From Mesorhizobium sp. 1M-11 (lineage in GTDB: Bacteria; Pseudomonadota; Alphaproteobacteria; Rhizobiales; Rhizobiaceae), in the NCBI RefSeq assembly GCF_001303895.1, contig NZ_LJSD01000067.1:1-59612 (forward strand): 59,612 bases of DNA. The letters run 5' to 3'. This document shows, one piece after another, positions 44,816 through 53,788 of this stretch. The first letter of the stretch is position 1. The number at the start of each line of letters is the position of its first letter. The position numbers and the translations under genes were made by a program. A model generated the notes under the pieces. It searched no databases, was not told where the DNA came from, and saw nothing but the letters and a program-made list of their open reading frames with translations.

Positions 44816-47045
44816 GCCCAAGCGGCGCACCTGGCCTGCCGTAGCCCGCGGGCGTCACCAGAACCAGATCCGGATAGCCGCTCTCGATCAGCTTAACAGC
44901 GGCATCGGTGACGGCATCGCTTGGTTCCAACACGCTGACGAAGACTTCCGTCGCCTCACCAACGAGGCGGCGGATACCATCGGCATCGGCAGGCCCACAT
45001 TCCACCACCACGATATCGTAGGCCGTGGTCAGCGACTGCATGATGATGGGCAACCGATCAGCCGCCCGCATGGCGCGCACCGGATCAGCAGTACCAGCCG
45101 GAATCACATGGCAATCCGAATAGTGGTCGGCATGGATGACATCGCTGAACTGAGCTTCCGAAGCCAGCAGATTGGTGACGCCAGCCTGACTGCTGCCGTC
45201 CAGCATCGGGCGTGAAGCGGCCCCGGAGGCGGTAAGGTCGAGCAGAAGCACACGCAGGCCCGCATCCGCGACCTCGCGGGCCACCAGGATGGAGCTGGCG
45301 GCGGCTTCATCACCTTCAGGCGAGATGAAGATCGCGCGCGCAGCGCCGCTGGTGATCAGCCTGTCGGCAGCTTTTTCGACATTGATTTCGCCGAGCCCCA
45401 GGCTCGGCACTTCCGGCTTCGATATCTCCGCCTCGGGCTCATCGACAGGCGAGCGTCCTGCCGAAGCGTTCTCAATCAGCGCCGCAGCCTTGCGCACAGA
45501 GGCTGCACGTTCGTCGCCGGATGGCTGCTTCACCGGCGCCGGGGTTTCCACGATGGACTGACGCATCTCCTCGGCTTCAGGCTCCACACCAACCTGTGCG
45601 GCAGGCATCGGCACCTGCCTGACCGGTTCAGGCTGCGGCCCACGCGCCGGACGCATGGCGCGACCGGAGAACAGCTCACGCAGCAGGGCGAAGATCGACA
45701 TGATCAGCAGCGAGGCGACGAAAGCGGCACTGACGATCGGAACGATCTTCGGGAAATAGGGTTCGATGGGCACGTCGGCGCGCGAGAAGATGCGCGCGTC
45801 CACCGGCAGGTAGTTGCGGCCCTGACGCGAGGCGGCTTCCCGATATCGGGCGAGATAGTCTTCGAGCTGCTGGCGCTTGGCGGCGGCATCCCGCTCCAGC
45901 GCATTCAGCTCGACTTGCTCTTCGCCGGCACGCGCCGATTCGGCCTTGAGGCGGTTAAGGTCCGTGACGAGCTGATTCTCGCGCTCCTGCGCGGTTTGTG
46001 CCTGAGTAACGAGACTCGACAGCACATTCTGTGCTTCCGCGCGAATCTGCCGATCGATATCGGTAAGCTGGGACCGAAGCGAGCGAATGCGCGGGTGATT
46101 CTCGAGCAGGGTCGTCGAGAGATCGGCGATGTCACTCTTGATCTGGCCTTCCCGATCGCGCAGGCGCTGGATTGCTGGCGAAGCCTGCACCTCCGGGAAG
46201 GAATCCAGGGACCCGCCATTCTGCAGGGCCTTGCGTACGCCTTGCGAAGTCGCCTCGGCGGAAGCCCGGTTGGCGCGCACGCGCGACAGTTCGCTCGACA
46301 TTTCGGAAAGTTGCTGGGTGGCCAGAACAGCGTTGTTCTGACCGATCAGAAGATCGGACTGCGCGCGGAACTCAGCGACCTTCGCCTCGGCGTCTTTCAC
46401 GCCTTTGGAAAGATCGGCGATTTCCGGCGCCAGCCAATCGGTGGCTTCCGAGTTCGATTCCTGCTTGGCGCTCCGCTGCATGGAGATGTAGGCGTCGGCG
46501 ATGGCATTCGGCACATCGGCAGCGAGCTTCGCATCGCGCGACGAGAATTCGATACCGATAACGCGAGATCTTTCAACACGATAGACGTTGAGCTTCTCGC
46601 GCATCTTCTTCAGGACGCGCTCTTCCGGAGGGATCTCGTTGGGGTCGCTTTTCAATCCTGCCAGGATCAGCAATCGACTGATCGGCGACATGTTCACCGT
46701 CTCATCGAACTCCGCCAGCTTCGCGAGATTGAGCTGCTGGGCCACCTGCTTCAGGATGTTCGTCGAGGAAATCAATTCGACCTGGCTGGCCACCGTCTCT
46801 TCATCCAGATTCGGACGGTCAGCCTCGTTGCCCGTATTGGGCCGCGTGAAGATCGACTCACGCGCTTCAATCAACAACCGGGTTTCGGACTTATAAAGCG
46901 GTGTCGCGAGCCATGTGAGAACCAGGGCCAAGCCAGCCACCACCAGCGCGCCCAAGAGAATCCATAGCCAGTTTCGCGCAAGACTCGCGAAGAGCTGCCT
47001 CAGATCAACATCAACATCTGCCGCGCTAGATTGTACGCTCGACAT
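44802..47045 (-). CDS. Wzc/ExoP-like polysaccharide chain-length protein with degenerate kinase domain
   Basis: About 747 residues. A cytoplasmic N-terminus, a helix (WLWILLGALVVAGLALVLTW), the Wzz domain, a long coiled coil (about 190-430) and a second helix (VPIVSAAFVASLLIMSIFAL) match GumC/ExoP proteins. A Pro/Glu-rich linker leads to a BY-kinase-like fold. There, the Walker A position reads FISPEGDEAAASS with no GKS/T, Walker A' reads VLLLDLTAS and Walker B reads IVVVECGPADADG. All key residues are altered and no Tyr-rich tail is seen, so kinase activity is unlikely. It probably sets chain length or export of exopolysaccharide. Confidence 0.85.
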   Translation of the reverse strand: MSSVQSSAADVDVDLRQLFASLARNWLWILLGALVVAGLALVLTWLATPLYKSETRLLIEARESIFTRPNTGNEADRPNLDEETVASQVELISSTNILKQVAQQLNLAKLAEFDETVNMSPISRLLILAGLKSDPNEIPPEERVLKKMREKLNVYRVERSRVIGIEFSSRDAKLAADVPNAIADAYISMQRSAKQESNSEATDWLAPEIADLSKGVKDAEAKVAEFRAQSDLLIGQNNAVLATQQLSEMSSELSRVRANRASAEATSQGVRKALQNGGSLDSFPEVQASPAIQRLRDREGQIKSDIADLSTTLLENHPRIRSLRSQLTDIDRQIRAEAQNVLSSLVTQAQTAQERENQLVTDLNRLKAESARAGEEQVELNALERDAAAKRQQLEDYLARYREAASRQGRNYLPVDARIFSRADVPIEPYFPKIVPIVSAAFVASLLIMSIFALLRELFSGRAMRPARGPQPEPVRQVPMPAAQVGVEPEAEEMRQSIVETPAPVKQPSGDERAASVRKAAALIENASAGRSPVDEPEAEISKPEVPSLGLGEINVEKAADRLITSGAARAIFISPEGDEAAASSILVAREVADAGLRVLLLDLTASGAASRPMLDGSSQAGVTNLLASEAQFSDVIHADHYSDCHVIPAGTADPVRAMRAADRLPIIMQSLTTAYDIVVVECGPADADGIRRLVGEATEVFVSVLEPSDAVTDAAVKLIESGYPDLVLVTPAGYGRPGAPLGRSAA

Positions 47046-47073
47046 GCATCCCGCTCCCGCTTTGGGTTGCAGG

Positions 47074-47094
47074 CATGGTAAACAACCATGGTAA
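47074..47094. repeat. tandem CATGGTAA repeats in the divergent exopolysaccharide promoter region
   Basis: CATGGTAA occurs at 47074-47081 and 47087-47094, 13 bp apart, just upstream of the Wzc-like gene and in the 276-bp region shared with the divergent Wza-like gene. An operator role is a guess. The rest of the region is AT-rich towards 47190-47260. Confidence 0.35.
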
Positions 47095-47321
47095 CTCAGC
47101 CGTTAAAAAAGCCGCACCTCAATAAGCCGGCGGTGGTTTCCCCTGCGCCCAGATTCATTCAGGCCCAGCCGACACGAAGCGCTTCGACTATAAAATCAGC
47201 ACTTACGCATATTCGGCGCCATTGAATTTTACCGGCCATTAACCCTAACAGACCGATAACAAGACTCGATCCTGAACGTCAGCCGGCCACCCGGCGACCA
47301 GCCGAAGGCATATATCTGGTG

Positions 47322-47885
47322 ATGAGAAGCCCTGCCCCGCTCCTTGGTGCGTTGCTTGCAGTGTCGCTGCTGGCGGGTTGCACCAGTTATCGACCGACAC
47401 CACCGGCTTTCCACGACGCGCTTACACAGCCTTACCGGCTTGGTGCCGGCGATCGCGTGCGGGTAACCGTCTTCGAACAGGATGGCTTGACCAACACCTA
47501 CAGTGTGGACCAGTCCGGCTTCATATCCTTTCCGCTCGTCGGCACGGTGCCTGCGCGAGGCAGCACGGCCCAGCAGCTTGAAAAGGCCCTTGCTGTAAAG
47601 CTGCGCCAGGGTTACCTGCGCGATCCCGACGTTTCAGTCGAGATCGACCGCTACCGGCCGATCTTCGTCATGGGCGAAGTCGGTGCGGCCGGCCAATATT
47701 CCTATGTGCCGGGCTTGACCGTACAGAAAGCCATCGCCATTGCCGGCGGCTTTTCGGCGCGTGCCAATCAGTCAGAAGTCGACGTTACGCGCGACATCAA
47801 CGGAGAAGTGATGACTGGCCGGGTCGTGACATCCGACCCTCTGCTGCCAGGTGACACAATCTACGTTCGCGAACGCCTGTTCTGA
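47322..47885 (+). CDS. Wza-like polysaccharide export lipoprotein
   Basis: About 187 residues. A lipoprotein signal peptide with lipobox LLAGC (Cys at about 21) is followed by the Poly_export domain, LGAGDRVRVTVFEQDGLTNT and YSVDQSGFISFPLVGTVPARG, and an SLBB domain, RPIFVMGEVGAAGQYSYVPG. It is shorter than Wza, which has a C-terminal membrane-spanning part, and is like short ExoF-type proteins. An in-frame GTG at 47319 precedes the ATG. It works with the divergent Wzc-like protein and the following glycosyltransferase. Confidence 0.86.
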   Translation: MRSPAPLLGALLAVSLLAGCTSYRPTPPAFHDALTQPYRLGAGDRVRVTVFEQDGLTNTYSVDQSGFISFPLVGTVPARGSTAQQLEKALAVKLRQGYLRDPDVSVEIDRYRPIFVMGEVGAAGQYSYVPGLTVQKAIAIAGGFSARANQSEVDVTRDINGEVMTGRVVTSDPLLPGDTIYVRERLF

Positions 47886-47889
47886 GCAC

Positions 47890-49026
47890 GTGGTATCTCC
47901 TTCCTCACTCCGCATCGTTCACTGCTTCCGCTCACCCGTAGGCGGGATTTTCCGCCATGTGCGCGACCTCGCGGATGCACAGGCGGCAGCCGGTCATCAC
48001 GTCGGAATCGTCTGCGATTCGACGACGGGCGGTGCGTTCGAGGAAGCTCTGTTCGAGGACATGAAGGAAACGCTGGCGCTTGGCGTGCATCGCACACCCA
48101 TGCAACGGCATATCGGGCCTGGAGACGCCGCCTCGGCCTGGCGAACCTTCAAGATTATCAAGGAATTGCAGCCGGATGTGCTCCATGGCCATGGTGCCAA
48201 GGGCGGCGCCTATGCGCGTCTGTTCGGCTCACTGTTGCGGGTTTCAAGGTCTCGCGTGGCCCGCCTCTATTCGCCGCATGGCGGCAGCCTGCACTATGAC
48301 GAGCGCACGGCAACCGGAAAGCTGTTCTTCGCGCTCGAGCGAACGATGGCGCTCTTCACCGACTATCTTTTGTTCGTTTCCGACTATGAAAGACAGGCCT
48401 ATCGTCGCAAGGTCGGCGAACCGCGTATTCCGAACGTGCTGGTGTATAACGGTCTGCGCGATATCGAATTCGAGCCGGTTGCCGCGGACACGAACGCCGC
48501 CGACCTTCTCTATATCGGCATGATGCGCGACCTGAAGGGTCCGGACATTTTCATCGACGCCCTTGCCCAGGCCGAGATTCGCTCCGACCGCACCATCAGC
48601 GCGGTCATGGTCGGCGATGGCGATGACTTGCCCCGCTATCACGCGCAGGTGAAGCGGCTTGGCCTCGACGGACGTATCCGCTTTTTCCCGCCTATGCCGG
48701 CGCGCGCGGCTTTCGCGCTGGCGCATGTTGTGGTCGTGCCGTCGCGCGCCGAGGCCATGCCCTACATCGTGCTCGAAACCCTGGCGGCAGGAAAGCCGAT
48801 GATCGCCAGCGCGGTTGGCGGCATACCGGAAATCTTCGGTGCTGGCTCACCCGCTCTCGTGCAGCCGGATGCCGGCGAAATCAGCGAGAAGATGGACGAG
48901 GCGCTTACCAATCTGGATGCCTATCGACAGGCAATGCCGGAAACGAGTGAACTCAAGTCGCGTTTCGGCGCGAACGTCATGGCGGCGGAGATCGAGAAGG
49001 CTTATTTCGCGGCTCTGGCTGGTTAG
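47890..49026 (+). CDS. GT4 family glycosyltransferase
   Basis: About 378 residues of GT-B fold. N-terminal RIVHCFRSPVGGIFRHVRDL, then VLHGHGAKGGAYARL, LLYIGMMRDLKGPDIFIDAL and the donor-binding EAMPYIVLETLAAGKPMIAS (E-x7-E). It adds a sugar during exopolysaccharide assembly; donor and acceptor unknown. The GTG at 47890 lies 5 bases after the lipoprotein stop; a GTG at 47851 would overlap that gene by 35 bases. Neither has a clear ribosome-binding site. Confidence 0.85.
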   Translation: MVSPSSLRIVHCFRSPVGGIFRHVRDLADAQAAAGHHVGIVCDSTTGGAFEEALFEDMKETLALGVHRTPMQRHIGPGDAASAWRTFKIIKELQPDVLHGHGAKGGAYARLFGSLLRVSRSRVARLYSPHGGSLHYDERTATGKLFFALERTMALFTDYLLFVSDYERQAYRRKVGEPRIPNVLVYNGLRDIEFEPVAADTNAADLLYIGMMRDLKGPDIFIDALAQAEIRSDRTISAVMVGDGDDLPRYHAQVKRLGLDGRIRFFPPMPARAAFALAHVVVVPSRAEAMPYIVLETLAAGKPMIASAVGGIPEIFGAGSPALVQPDAGEISEKMDEALTNLDAYRQAMPETSELKSRFGANVMAAEIEKAYFAALAG

Positions 49027-49036
49027 GGTTCTGACT

Positions 49037-49483
49037 TCAGGCCGCGGCTTCGGCGCGTTTTTGTTCAATCTGGTCAATCGCGTCGATGACCGCGTCGAAG
49101 GTCAGCATCGTGGAGGCGTGACGCGCCCTGTAGTCACGAACTGGCTCCAGATACTTCAAATCGGCGAAACGCCCTTCTGGCGGCGCGCCATTCTCCTTCA
49201 ACATCTTCCACATGACCTCGCGTACGGCGCGCAACTCTTCCGCGGTGGCGCCGACGACATTGGCGGCCATGATGGAAGATGAAGCCTGGCCGAGCGCACA
49301 AGCTTTCACGTCGTGTGCGAAATCGGTGACGATACCATCCTGCATGGCGAGATCGACCACCACGGTCGAACCGCACAGCTTGGAATGGGCCTTGGCTGTC
49401 GCGTCAGGATTCTCCAGCCGACCGATGCGGCCGATATTTCCCGCGAAGCCAAGAATTTTCGTGTTGTAGACGTCGTCGATCAT
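49037..49483 (-). CDS. NifU/SufU-like iron-sulfur cluster assembly scaffold
   Basis: About 148 residues. NTKILGFAGNIGRIGRLENP, then SKLCGSTVVVDLAM and DVKACALGQASSSIMA carry two of the conserved scaffold Cys; the third Cys of IscU/SufU is not evident near the C-terminus (LKYLEPVRDYRARH). This variant is common next to folE in rhizobia. Convergent with the glycosyltransferase. Its exact role, scaffold or regulator, is not known. Confidence 0.83.
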   Translation of the reverse strand: MIDDVYNTKILGFAGNIGRIGRLENPDATAKAHSKLCGSTVVVDLAMQDGIVTDFAHDVKACALGQASSSIMAANVVGATAEELRAVREVMWKMLKENGAPPEGRFADLKYLEPVRDYRARHASTMLTFDAVIDAIDQIEQKRAEAAA

Positions 49484-49632
49484 AATGTTTCAGCCTGCCA
49501 TGCTGGCACGATCATCGAATGCTGCTGGCGTATCTTTCATTCGCTCGGCACGACCATATATAATGCTTCGGGTCCGGTATCGACAAGGCGACGGGCAGTC
49601 GCGTCAGCCGGCCTTTTTCACGCCGCCTCCGG

Positions 49633-49657
49633 GCGGGAATCCGGGTGGGATTCCCGC
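49633..49657. promoter_or_regulatory. perfect 10-bp hairpin in the folE leader
   Basis: GCGGGAATCC (49633-49642) and GGATTCCCGC (49648-49657) form a perfect stem with loop GGGTG, about 70 bp before the folE start. There is no following T-tract. A TATAAT at 49559-49564 may be the -10 of the folE promoter, which would place the hairpin in the 5' leader. Confidence 0.45.
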
Positions 49658-49724
49658 TACCGTAAAAGGCAGTGGTCCGTTCAACTCGTTCCCTCTATGA
49701 AGGGAACTACGGGAGATGCCTTTC

Positions 49725-50363
49725 ATGGATGCCGCCATCAAGAAGATGATGCCGCAGTCGGCCTATATGGAGAAGCCGGTTACCGACCGGCCGAGCCAGG
49801 AGGAAGTCGAGGCGGCAGTTCGCACGCTTTTGCGTTGGACCGGAGACAATCCGGACCGCGAAGGGTTGGTCGACACGCCGAAACGCGTTGCCAAGGCTTT
49901 TCGCGAGATGTTCGGCGGCTACGATATGTGCCCGGCCGAAGAACTCGGCCGGACCTTCGAGGAAGTCGCCGGCTATGACGACCTCGTCATCGTGCGCGAC
50001 ATCAAGTTCCATTCACATTGCGAGCACCACATGGTGCCGATCATCGGCAAGGCGCATGTCGGCTATCTGCCGGACGGCAAGGTCGTCGGGCTTTCGAAGA
50101 TCGCCCGTGTCGTCGACATCTTCGCGCACCGCCTGCAGACGCAGGAAGCGATGACCGCGCAGATTGCCGGTGTCATTCAGGATGTGCTAAATCCGCGCGG
50201 CGTTGCGGTGATGGTCGAGGCCGAGCATATGTGCATGGCCATGCGCGGCATCCGCAAGCAGGGGTCGACGACCCTCACCTCCACCTTCACCGGCAGCTTC
50301 CGGGACAATCCCGAAGAACAGATCCGGTTCGTTACCATGGTGCGCGCCGGCAGCGGAGCCTGA
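49725..50363 (+). CDS. folE: GTP cyclohydrolase I
   Basis: About 212 residues. It converts GTP to dihydroneopterin triphosphate, the first step of folate synthesis. Features: DTPKRVAKAFREMFGGYD, the zinc and catalytic block FHSHCEHHMVPIIGKAHVGY, GLSKIARVVDIFAHRLQTQE, and MVEAEHMCMAMRGIRKQGS with the second zinc Cys. GGGAG at 49711-49715 is 9 bases before the ATG at 49725; an ATG at 49716 touches it. hisI follows by 36 bp. Confidence 0.93.
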   Translation: MDAAIKKMMPQSAYMEKPVTDRPSQEEVEAAVRTLLRWTGDNPDREGLVDTPKRVAKAFREMFGGYDMCPAEELGRTFEEVAGYDDLVIVRDIKFHSHCEHHMVPIIGKAHVGYLPDGKVVGLSKIARVVDIFAHRLQTQEAMTAQIAGVIQDVLNPRGVAVMVEAEHMCMAMRGIRKQGSTTLTSTFTGSFRDNPEEQIRFVTMVRAGSGA

Positions 50364-50399
50364 TCCGCTTCTCCGGCTCCAGATTTCCAGGATCCGGCG

Positions 50400-50858
50400 A
50401 TGACGACTTTGCAATTTTCCGAACCATCCAGCGACAAGCGCCGGCTGGAGGAAGGTGGAGATTTTACCCCACGCTTCGACGCCGGCGGCCTTGTCACGGC
50501 CGTCGTCACCGACGTGGATGACGGCATGCTCCTGATGGTCGCGCATATGAACGCGCAAGCGCTCGCCCTTACGCTCGAGACCGGCATCGCTCACTACTGG
50601 TCGCGCTCGCGCAACGCGCTGTGGAAGAAGGGCGAGACGTCGGGAAACTTCCAGCATGTCGTTGAGATCAGGACGGATTGCGACCAGGACGCGGTCTGGC
50701 TTCGCGTAAAAGTTACAGGACACGATGCAACCTGTCACACCGGTCGGCGTTCTTGTTTTTATCGGACAGTGGTGCTTGTCGACGGCAAGGGGACGCTCGC
50801 CGGAGATGGCTCCGAGCCACTGTTCGATGCGCAGGAAACCTATCGGACGCCTCGTTGA
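50400..50858 (+). CDS. hisI: phosphoribosyl-AMP cyclohydrolase
   Basis: About 152 residues. It opens the adenine ring of PR-AMP in histidine synthesis. Motifs: MVAHMNAQALALTLETGIAH, WKKGETSGNFQHVVEI, the metal site TDCDQDAVWLRV and the zinc Cys pair in ATCHTGRRSCFYR. It is a separate HisI without a HisE domain, as usual in alphaproteobacteria. Probably co-transcribed with folE. Confidence 0.93.
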   Translation: MTTLQFSEPSSDKRRLEEGGDFTPRFDAGGLVTAVVTDVDDGMLLMVAHMNAQALALTLETGIAHYWSRSRNALWKKGETSGNFQHVVEIRTDCDQDAVWLRVKVTGHDATCHTGRRSCFYRTVVLVDGKGTLAGDGSEPLFDAQETYRTPR

Positions 50859-50943
50859 TTATCCCGCCGGGACCCAACTTTGCCCGATTCATGATTTCGA
50901 TACGGCCATTTCGTAAGATGGCCGTGGGATAAGGGAGACTGTG

Positions 50944-51915
50944 ATGCTCGAATGGGCGTCATTGCGTGGCAGGGGAATTGTTCGCGAAGCGAATGACCCG
51001 TCGTCGTCGGACGGGGCGCCGGCACTCAAGCATCCGAAGAAATGCGGTATCGCACTGGCTCTTGGCGGCGGCGTGGCACGCGGCTGGGCCCATATCGGGG
51101 TCCTGCGCGCCCTGGATGAGGTCGGCCTCGAAATCTCGATGATTGCCGGGACTTCGATCGGCGCGCTGGTCGGCGGCTGCTATTTTGCCGGCAAACTGGA
51201 TGAGCTGGAAGAATTCGCGCGCAGCCTGACCCGGCGGCGCATTTTCGGCCTGCTGGACATCAATCTGGGTGGCAGCGGCCTGTTCGGGGGCATGAAGCTC
51301 GATGCCCGGCTGCGCGAACATCTCGATGGCCTTCGCATAGAAGACCTGCCCAAGCCATTCGTTGCCGTCGCGACGGAAGTGAGGACGGGCCATGAAATCT
51401 GGATCAATCAGGGCTCGCTGGTCACCGCAATGCGGGCATCCTATGCCCTGCCCGGGGTCTTCGAACCGGTCAACTGCAATGGCCGTGTGTTGGCCGACGG
51501 AGCACTGGTCAATCCGGTTCCGGTATCGGTATGCCGTGCCTACGAGCAGCCGATGGTGGTCGCGGTGAACCTCCACTACGACCTGTTCGGCCGCGCCGCC
51601 GTCATCAAGCACAATGCCGGTGAGTTGGTGGTCCAGAAAGACGCGCCGAGATCCGGCCGCTTCGACCCCAATGCCACAGCGCAAGGAACGCGGCTCGGCA
51701 TTACCGGGATGATGGTCGAAGCCTTCAACATCATCCAGGATCGCATTTCGCGCGCCCGCATGGCGGGCGATCCGCCAGACCTGTCGTTGCAGCCCAAGCT
51801 CGGCCATGTCGGCCTGACCGAATTCCATCGCGCCGACGAAGCGATCCGCCTCGGCTATGAAGCAACGATGGCGCATGTTGAGGAATTGAAACGATTGCAG
51901 GCCGTTCTGGCCTAG
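50944..51915 (+). CDS. patatin-like phospholipase family protein (RssA-like)
   Basis: About 323 residues. Oxyanion loop GGGVARGWAHIGVLRAL, nucleophile Ser in IAGTSIGALVGGCYF, and the catalytic Asp in VLADGALVNPVPVSV. These form the Ser-Asp dyad of the patatin family. Similar proteins are called RssA; the substrate is unknown. It has AAGGGAG upstream of the ATG at 50944 and is convergent with recJ. Confidence 0.87.
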   Translation: MLEWASLRGRGIVREANDPSSSDGAPALKHPKKCGIALALGGGVARGWAHIGVLRALDEVGLEISMIAGTSIGALVGGCYFAGKLDELEEFARSLTRRRIFGLLDINLGGSGLFGGMKLDARLREHLDGLRIEDLPKPFVAVATEVRTGHEIWINQGSLVTAMRASYALPGVFEPVNCNGRVLADGALVNPVPVSVCRAYEQPMVVAVNLHYDLFGRAAVIKHNAGELVVQKDAPRSGRFDPNATAQGTRLGITGMMVEAFNIIQDRISRARMAGDPPDLSLQPKLGHVGLTEFHRADEAIRLGYEATMAHVEELKRLQAVLA

Positions 51916-51941
51916 CCGGCCTGCGCCAACCTTTTTATCGA

Positions 51942-53726
51942 TCAGGCGATCGCCGCATCGGTGATGCGGAACTGCACGCTGCGGCTGCCGTTCCAGTAGT
52001 TTCCCGAAACCGAGCCGGCCACGTGCAGGGTCTTTCCCCTGTTCTTGAACAGGAATTCACCCAGGGTGGTGTCAACCGCGCGGAAGGCCATCGCCTGGAT
52101 GCGTCCGCCGCTTTCGGAGGCCAGATCGGCGCGAATGTGGTTGGTACCAACCGCACGCGCGTCAACCAGCCGATGACGCGGCAGCACGAAGAGTGGCGGC
52201 ACATGGGCTGTGCCGTACGGTCCGGCCTTTTCGAGCGTGTCGAGCAATGTGAGCGTTGCCCCTTCCGCGGCGAGCGCGCCATCCACCAGAAGGCTTTCCT
52301 CGTCGCGCAGGCGGAACACGTCGGCAGCCGCGCGCGCTTCAAAGAAGGCACGCAAAGCGCCAAGCTTTTCGCGTTCGACGGTGATGCCTGCCGCCATGGC
52401 ATGGCCACCGCCCTTGACGATCAGGCCGGCGTCTGCGGCCTCACGCACCAGCCGGCCAAGGTCGAAGCCGACGACAGAGCGCCCGGACCCCGTGCCGATG
52501 CCATTGGCATTGAAGGCGATGGCAAAGGACGGCCTTCGTGCGTGCTCCTTCAGCCGCGAGGCGATCAGCCCGACGATACCTGGGTGCCAGCTGTCGGAGG
52601 CCGTAACGATCACCGCCGGCCCATCCCCGCCGGCCAATTCGGCGTCGGCCTCGGCGCGAGCCTGGGCAAGCATCTCCTGCTCCATGGTCTGGCGCTCCTG
52701 GTTCAACCGATCGAGCGTTTCAGCGATGGTGCGAGCCTCGACGGGATCGTCCGTCGCCAACAGGCGGCTGCCCAGAGCCGCATCGCCGATGCGCCCACCG
52801 GCATTGATACGGGGACCGATCAGGAAAGCGAGGTGGAAGGTGTTGACCGGTTCGCCGATGCGTGAAACGCGCGCCAGCTCGGCCAGACCAACATTCCTTT
52901 GCTGGCGCACGACCTGCAGCCCCTTGACGACGAAGGCGCGGTTGACGCCGACCAGCGGCACGACATCGCAGACCGTTGCCAGGGCGAGGAGATCGAGCAT
53001 GGCGAGCAGATCCGGTCTCGGCGCATCCGGCACCCGTTCGCGCAGCAGCTTGGCGGTTTGCACAAGCGTCAGAAAAACCACGCCGGCGGCACACAGGTGC
53101 CCCTGCCCCGAAAGATCGTCCTCGCGGTTCGGATTGACGATGGCGGTCGCTGTCGGCAGCGCGCCGCCGACCTGATGGTGGTCCAGAACCACGACATCGG
53201 CGCCAGCCTCCCTGGCAGCATCTATGGAAGCCGCGCTGTTGGTGCCGCAGTCGACCGTTACGATGAGTTTCGCGCCACGCCCGACCAGTTCGCGCATCGC
53301 ATCGGGATTGGGACCATAGCCCTCGAAGATGCGGTCGGGAATGTAGATTTCCGACGGCACCGAGAAATGCGTCAGGAAGCGCTTGAGCAGTGCCGAGGAG
53401 GCGGCACCGTCGACATCATAATCACCGAAAATGGCGACCCTTTCACCGCGTATGATCGCTTCGGCCAACCGTATGGCGGCCTTGTCCATATCGGTCAGCG
53501 ATGCGGGATCCGGCAGGAGATCGCGGATAGTGGGGTCCAGGAAACGCTCGGTGCCCACCGCAGTCACGCCACGCCCCGCCAGGACGCGTGCAACGATGTC
53601 CGGAACGCCATGGCCCTGGGCAATGGCAAGTGCGGTCATATCCTGCCGCTCGGACAGCCGATGCACCCAGGCAAGCCCGGTAGCCGATCGCCTGACATCG
53701 AGGAAGAACCGCTTTTCACCGGTCAT
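51942..53726 (-). CDS. recJ: single-stranded-DNA-specific exonuclease RecJ
   Basis: About 594 residues. DHH-family 5'-3' exonuclease used in recombination and repair. Metal motifs: VAIFGDYDVDGAASSALL, IVTVDCGTNS, ADVVVLDHHQVGG; the DHHA1 part has GPRINAGGRIGDA, WHPGIVGLIASRLKEH and KGGGHAMAAGITVE. The C-terminal OB domain follows. Downstream of glpX in the same direction with a 62-bp gap, the usual rhizobial order. Confidence 0.93.
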   Translation of the reverse strand: MTGEKRFFLDVRRSATGLAWVHRLSERQDMTALAIAQGHGVPDIVARVLAGRGVTAVGTERFLDPTIRDLLPDPASLTDMDKAAIRLAEAIIRGERVAIFGDYDVDGAASSALLKRFLTHFSVPSEIYIPDRIFEGYGPNPDAMRELVGRGAKLIVTVDCGTNSAASIDAAREAGADVVVLDHHQVGGALPTATAIVNPNREDDLSGQGHLCAAGVVFLTLVQTAKLLRERVPDAPRPDLLAMLDLLALATVCDVVPLVGVNRAFVVKGLQVVRQQRNVGLAELARVSRIGEPVNTFHLAFLIGPRINAGGRIGDAALGSRLLATDDPVEARTIAETLDRLNQERQTMEQEMLAQARAEADAELAGGDGPAVIVTASDSWHPGIVGLIASRLKEHARRPSFAIAFNANGIGTGSGRSVVGFDLGRLVREAADAGLIVKGGGHAMAAGITVEREKLGALRAFFEARAAADVFRLRDEESLLVDGALAAEGATLTLLDTLEKAGPYGTAHVPPLFVLPRHRLVDARAVGTNHIRADLASESGGRIQAMAFRAVDTTLGEFLFKNRGKTLHVAGSVSGNYWNGSRSVQFRITDAAIA

Positions 53727-53788
53727 GCGGGGCTACCATTCGCCGTATTGAACCACATGACGGCTCAATACGGCGAAACCGGCAAAAA

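Noticed and set aside
49559..49564. Complete sigma-70 promoter for folE around TATAAT
   Set aside because: The -10 is perfect but no convincing -35 lies at 16-18 bp spacing, so it is only mentioned with the leader hairpin.
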